The position numbers and the translations under genes are program-made. A DNA stretch of 64,000 bases from JAITVM01 sp031551135 (lineage in GTDB: Bacteria; Bacillota; Clostridia; Lachnospirales; JAITVM01). Positions 61,691 to 64,000 of this stretch are shown here, piece after piece; positions within the stretch are counted from its first letter, which is position 1; every line of letters begins with the position of its first letter. The notes beneath the pieces are model-generated. The model was not told the DNA's origin and did not search any database. It saw nothing but the letters and a program-made list of their open reading frames with translations. Location of the stretch: assembly GCA_031551135.1 (NCBI GenBank), contig JAVBOA010000001.1:28392-92391 (forward strand), given 5' to 3'.

Positions 61691-62899
61691 TTAAAAGATG
61701 CTCGTCATTTTTATAGACGGCATTAGCAAAGCAATCAGCACAAAAGCCATAAGAACACCTACAATAATAGTAAAAATGGGTTCTATTAACTTATTTATTT
61801 TGTTAATCTGTGTTTCTATTTCAAAATCAATATACTTTGAATAATTGTCCAAGGTTTCAGAAAAATATCCAGTCTCTTCTCCCAATTCAATCATCGAAAC
61901 CAATAAAGGATCAAAATATTTAGTTTGGGATAATGAATAGCTGAGCTGACAGCCCTGAGAAACTTCAGATACAAGATTGTCCAATGATTTTTCCAAATAC
62001 TTATTGTTGATGATTTCTTTAAGAATCTCCAAAGCTTCTGTTATTCCCACTCCGGCCTTGTACAAAATCGAGAGCACAAGCGAAAATCTATAATTAACGT
62101 TTTTTAAGTATATATTTTTTACAAAAAAAACATTCAACTTTAAATAGTCAAAAAAGAGCTTACCTTTTTCTGATTTGAAAAATCTAAAAAATAATGTTGA
62201 TAAAATCAAACAAAAAGCAAATAAATATAGATAATTATCGGATAAAAATGCAGAAAAATTAATCAAAACGCGCGTTGAAAGCGGCAATTCTGCATCTTTT
62301 GAAGCAAATATATCCGCATAAATAGGTATAACAAAAACAAGCGCAAGTATTACAACCAAAATCATCATTGATACGATGAAAAGCGGATATAATAATGAAG
62401 CAAGAATTTTATCGCTTTTCATATATTTATTTTGATAGTATTTTGACAAAATTTCCATAATTTCAGATATTTCGCCGCTGGCTTCCGAAGCCTTTACCAT
62501 AGATATAAATAAATTCGGAAAAGCGTTTTGCGATTCAATAGCAGCGGAAAAGCTCTCGCCCTGTAATATACAAGTATTTATTTTATTGAAAATATTTTTG
62601 ATATTTTTGTTTTTAGATTGGTTTGCGATAAACGTAGTACCTTTGCTCAAATGCATACCGGATGAAAAGACAAAAGCTAATTGTTTACATATGAAAAATA
62701 GTTCTTTGCTGCTTATAGGCTTTTTAAAAAGACCTATATTTTCAAGATTTGTATTTATTATATTAGATTTTTTTACATCGACAGGAATCATTTCAAGAAT
62801 TTTTATATATTCCACAACTTCTTGTTTATTATTTTTTAATATTTTTCCCTTAATAATATTATTGCTTTTATCGAGAGCCTTAAAATAAAATTCTCTCAT
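61691..62899 (-). CDS. Type II secretion/pilus platform protein GspF (PilC-like)
   Basis: 402 residues. Two T2SSF domains with three membrane helices: ELFFICKQLAFVFSSGMHLS, GESFSAAIESQNAFPNLFIS, VKASEASGEISEIMEILSKY, then a second copy (MIELGEETGYFSETLDNYSK) and a C-terminal helix FTIIVGVLMAFVLIALLMPS. It is the integral-membrane platform that couples the GspE ATPase to pilin assembly. It starts 3 bp after the gspE stop, so translation is coupled. Confidence 0.95.
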   Translation of the reverse strand: MREFYFKALDKSNNIIKGKILKNNKQEVVEYIKILEMIPVDVKKSNIINTNLENIGLFKKPISSKELFFICKQLAFVFSSGMHLSKGTTFIANQSKNKNIKNIFNKINTCILQGESFSAAIESQNAFPNLFISMVKASEASGEISEIMEILSKYYQNKYMKSDKILASLLYPLFIVSMMILVVILALVFVIPIYADIFASKDAELPLSTRVLINFSAFLSDNYLYLFAFCLILSTLFFRFFKSEKGKLFFDYLKLNVFFVKNIYLKNVNYRFSLVLSILYKAGVGITEALEILKEIINNKYLEKSLDNLVSEVSQGCQLSYSLSQTKYFDPLLVSMIELGEETGYFSETLDNYSKYIDFEIETQINKINKLIEPIFTIIVGVLMAFVLIALLMPSIKMTSIF

Positions 62900-62901
62900 A
62901 G

Positions 62902-63891
62902 CTACAAATACGTGACTCGCAGCATTTCTTCAATCGAAGTGTTGCCAAGAATCAAATGTCTATATAAGCAATCAATAATAAACTTAAACCCGTTTTGTGT
63001 AATATATTTTTTTATATCTTCTATGGACGCATTTTTGTCGATTAGCTCTATCAATATTTCGTCCATAAACAAAAGCTCATAAACTGCGAATCTTCCGCTA
63101 TATCCTGAAAAATTGCATTTTTTGCAGCCATGTTTTTTAAATATCTTGGTTCCTGCCGGAATATTTAAGATATTAGAATGATATTCATCTATTTCGTATT
63201 TTATTTTGCAATTATTGCATAATCTGCGCACCAATCTCTGTGAAATAATGGCTCTTATTGAAGATGACACCAAAAAATTATCTATGCCCATATTAATCAA
63301 GCGAAGTACCGTACTTACGGCATCATTTGTATGTAAAGTTGTAAGTACTAAATGACCTGTAAGCGACGCTTTTATAGCTATATCAGCGGTTTCACTGTCT
63401 CGTATTTCTCCAACCATAATTACATCGGGGTCTTGTCTTAAAACATAGGAAAGGGCATTTTTAAAATCGAAATTAATCTTTTTGTTTATGCTGATTTGAG
63501 AAATTCCATAGAAAAAATTTTCTACGGGATCTTCAATTGTCACAATATTTAAGGCTTTGTGATCCAATTCATTTAAAAAAGAATAGAGAGTTGTAGTTTT
63601 TCCGCTTCCCGTCGGGCCGGTCACAATCACCATGCCATGCGGAGATTTCAATATTTTATCAATCTTCAAAATATCATCTTCAAAAAAACCTAAGTCATCT
63701 CGTTTTATGTCCAAATTTGAAGTGTAAATTATCCTTATTACAGCTTTTTCTCCAAAAACAGTCGGAATAAATGAAATTCTAAAATCAACATTTTCCAAAT
63801 ATTTTACCAAAGAAAAATGTCCTTCCTGCGGAAATCGCCGTTCAGAAATATCGAGATTCGGGTAGTGTCGCAAATAGGTTGATATCACCAA
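62902..63891 (-). CDS. GspE/PulE-type ATPase, 5' end lost to an IS1-like insertion
   Basis: Only the C-terminal ~325 residues of a normally ~550-residue ATPase. It has Walker A VTGPTGSGKTTTLYSFL, the Asp box TIEDPVENFF, Walker B DVIMVGEIRDSETADIAI, and the His box LVLTTLHTNDAVSTVLRLI. A Cys4 zinc site is formed by LCNNC and HGCKKC. The GTG at 63891 and the following ~5 codons lie in what looks like an IS end. The N1/N2 domains are missing; the native frame is broken by a stop at ~63903. Unless re-initiation or another gene supplies the ATPase, this pilus operon lacks a complete motor. Possibly a pseudogene. Confidence 0.8.
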   Translation of the reverse strand: MVISTYLRHYPNLDISERRFPQEGHFSLVKYLENVDFRISFIPTVFGEKAVIRIIYTSNLDIKRDDLGFFEDDILKIDKILKSPHGMVIVTGPTGSGKTTTLYSFLNELDHKALNIVTIEDPVENFFYGISQISINKKINFDFKNALSYVLRQDPDVIMVGEIRDSETADIAIKASLTGHLVLTTLHTNDAVSTVLRLINMGIDNFLVSSSIRAIISQRLVRRLCNNCKIKYEIDEYHSNILNIPAGTKIFKKHGCKKCNFSGYSGRFAVYELLFMDEILIELIDKNASIEDIKKYITQNGFKFIIDCLYRHLILGNTSIEEMLRVTYL

Positions 63892-64000
63892 GGCACTCTA
63901 TTAAAAAACCAAAAGTTAATTATTAAACCAACAACAATTCGATGCATAAGGTGTGTTTTAGAAAAACGAATTCCTTTTCTTACAAGGCGGCTGCACCAAG
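63877..64000 (-). mobile_element. 3' end of an IS1-family insertion sequence, running off the window
   Basis: The inner boundary reads, on the plus strand, GGTTGATATCACCAAGGCAC, which resembles the IS1 inverted repeat GGTGATGCTGCCAACTTAC. It is directly followed by the transposase C-terminus (63885-64000). The rest lies outside the window, so the length, other end and target duplication cannot be seen. Confidence 0.6.
63885..64000 (-). CDS. IS1-family transposase, C-terminal fragment (partial)
   Basis: An open frame of 37 codons entering from the window edge and stopping at TGA (63887-63885): WCSRLVRKGIRFSKTHLMHR, then IVVGLIINFWFFNRVPW. The run RLVR-x-x-FSK-x-x-x-MH is the conserved C-terminal signature of IS1 transposases. 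It reads in the same direction as the pilus operon. Confidence 0.6.
   Translation of the reverse strand, partial: WCSRLVRKGIRFSKTHLMHRIVVGLIINFWFFNRVPW

Overview
The window is AT-rich DNA from an anaerobic, endospore-forming, Clostridia-type Firmicute. The evidence is a SipL-type spore morphogenesis protein (SPOCS plus LysM domains), Veg, a T-box leader on serS, [FeFe]-hydrogenase maturases HydG and HydE, and strong AGGAGG-type ribosome binding sites. No rRNA, tRNA or CRISPR array was seen. The species cannot be named from this sequence.

Layout. 1-19.7 kb is a cell-surface region: a TolC-like coiled-coil protein, four tandem ~1000-residue secreted paralogs with C-terminal copper-amine-oxidase-N (stalk) domains, pyrG, and a small secreted stalk protein with 22-residue repeats. 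19.7-25.5 kb holds sipL, veg, signal peptidase I, an FAH-family enzyme and a membrane-anchored GH18 protein. 26-28.7 kb is the TM1266-type regulator-hydG-hydE operon, without hydF. 28.9-41 kb is mixed: DUF975, a lipoprotein, a V4R/GGDEF pair, a TtcA-like PP-loop protein, two divergent peptidoglycan-binding proteins, a SWIM protein, an AraC regulator and a TPR/LRR protein. 41.3-48 kb is a phospho-signalling cluster (CpaE-like ATPase, FHA protein, PP2C, Ser/Thr kinase, small membrane protein). After a 1.4-kb gene-free stretch come DUF3881, an ICMT-like protein and T-box-serS, then a gap with a candidate small RNA. 53.6-64 kb has an SH3 protein, efp, comFB and a type IV pilus/type II secretion-like operon (gspE-gspF-pilins-pilM/N/O-minor pilins-yqeG). 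At the right edge its gspE is cut by what looks like the end of an IS1-family insertion sequence.

Several signals are not explained by ordinary genes. (1) A family of palindromic MITE-like repeats, about 100-114 bp with 41-44 bp derivatives, shares the termini ATACTATTTTCATT/AATGAAAATAGTAT. About ten copies and several remnants are present, and some are fused exactly to stop codons. (2) A second ~70-bp palindromic family has one copy split by a MITE. (3) A candidate C-rich small RNA at ~52508-52588 has a sigma-F-like promoter and a strong terminator. Its 14-nt unpaired linker is perfectly complementary to the Shine-Dalgarno/start region of the SWIM gene at 36713. (4) The four giant surface paralogs form a tandem family with recombination-like conservation of their C-termini.

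All functions are assigned by reading motifs and recalled family features. No database search was run.
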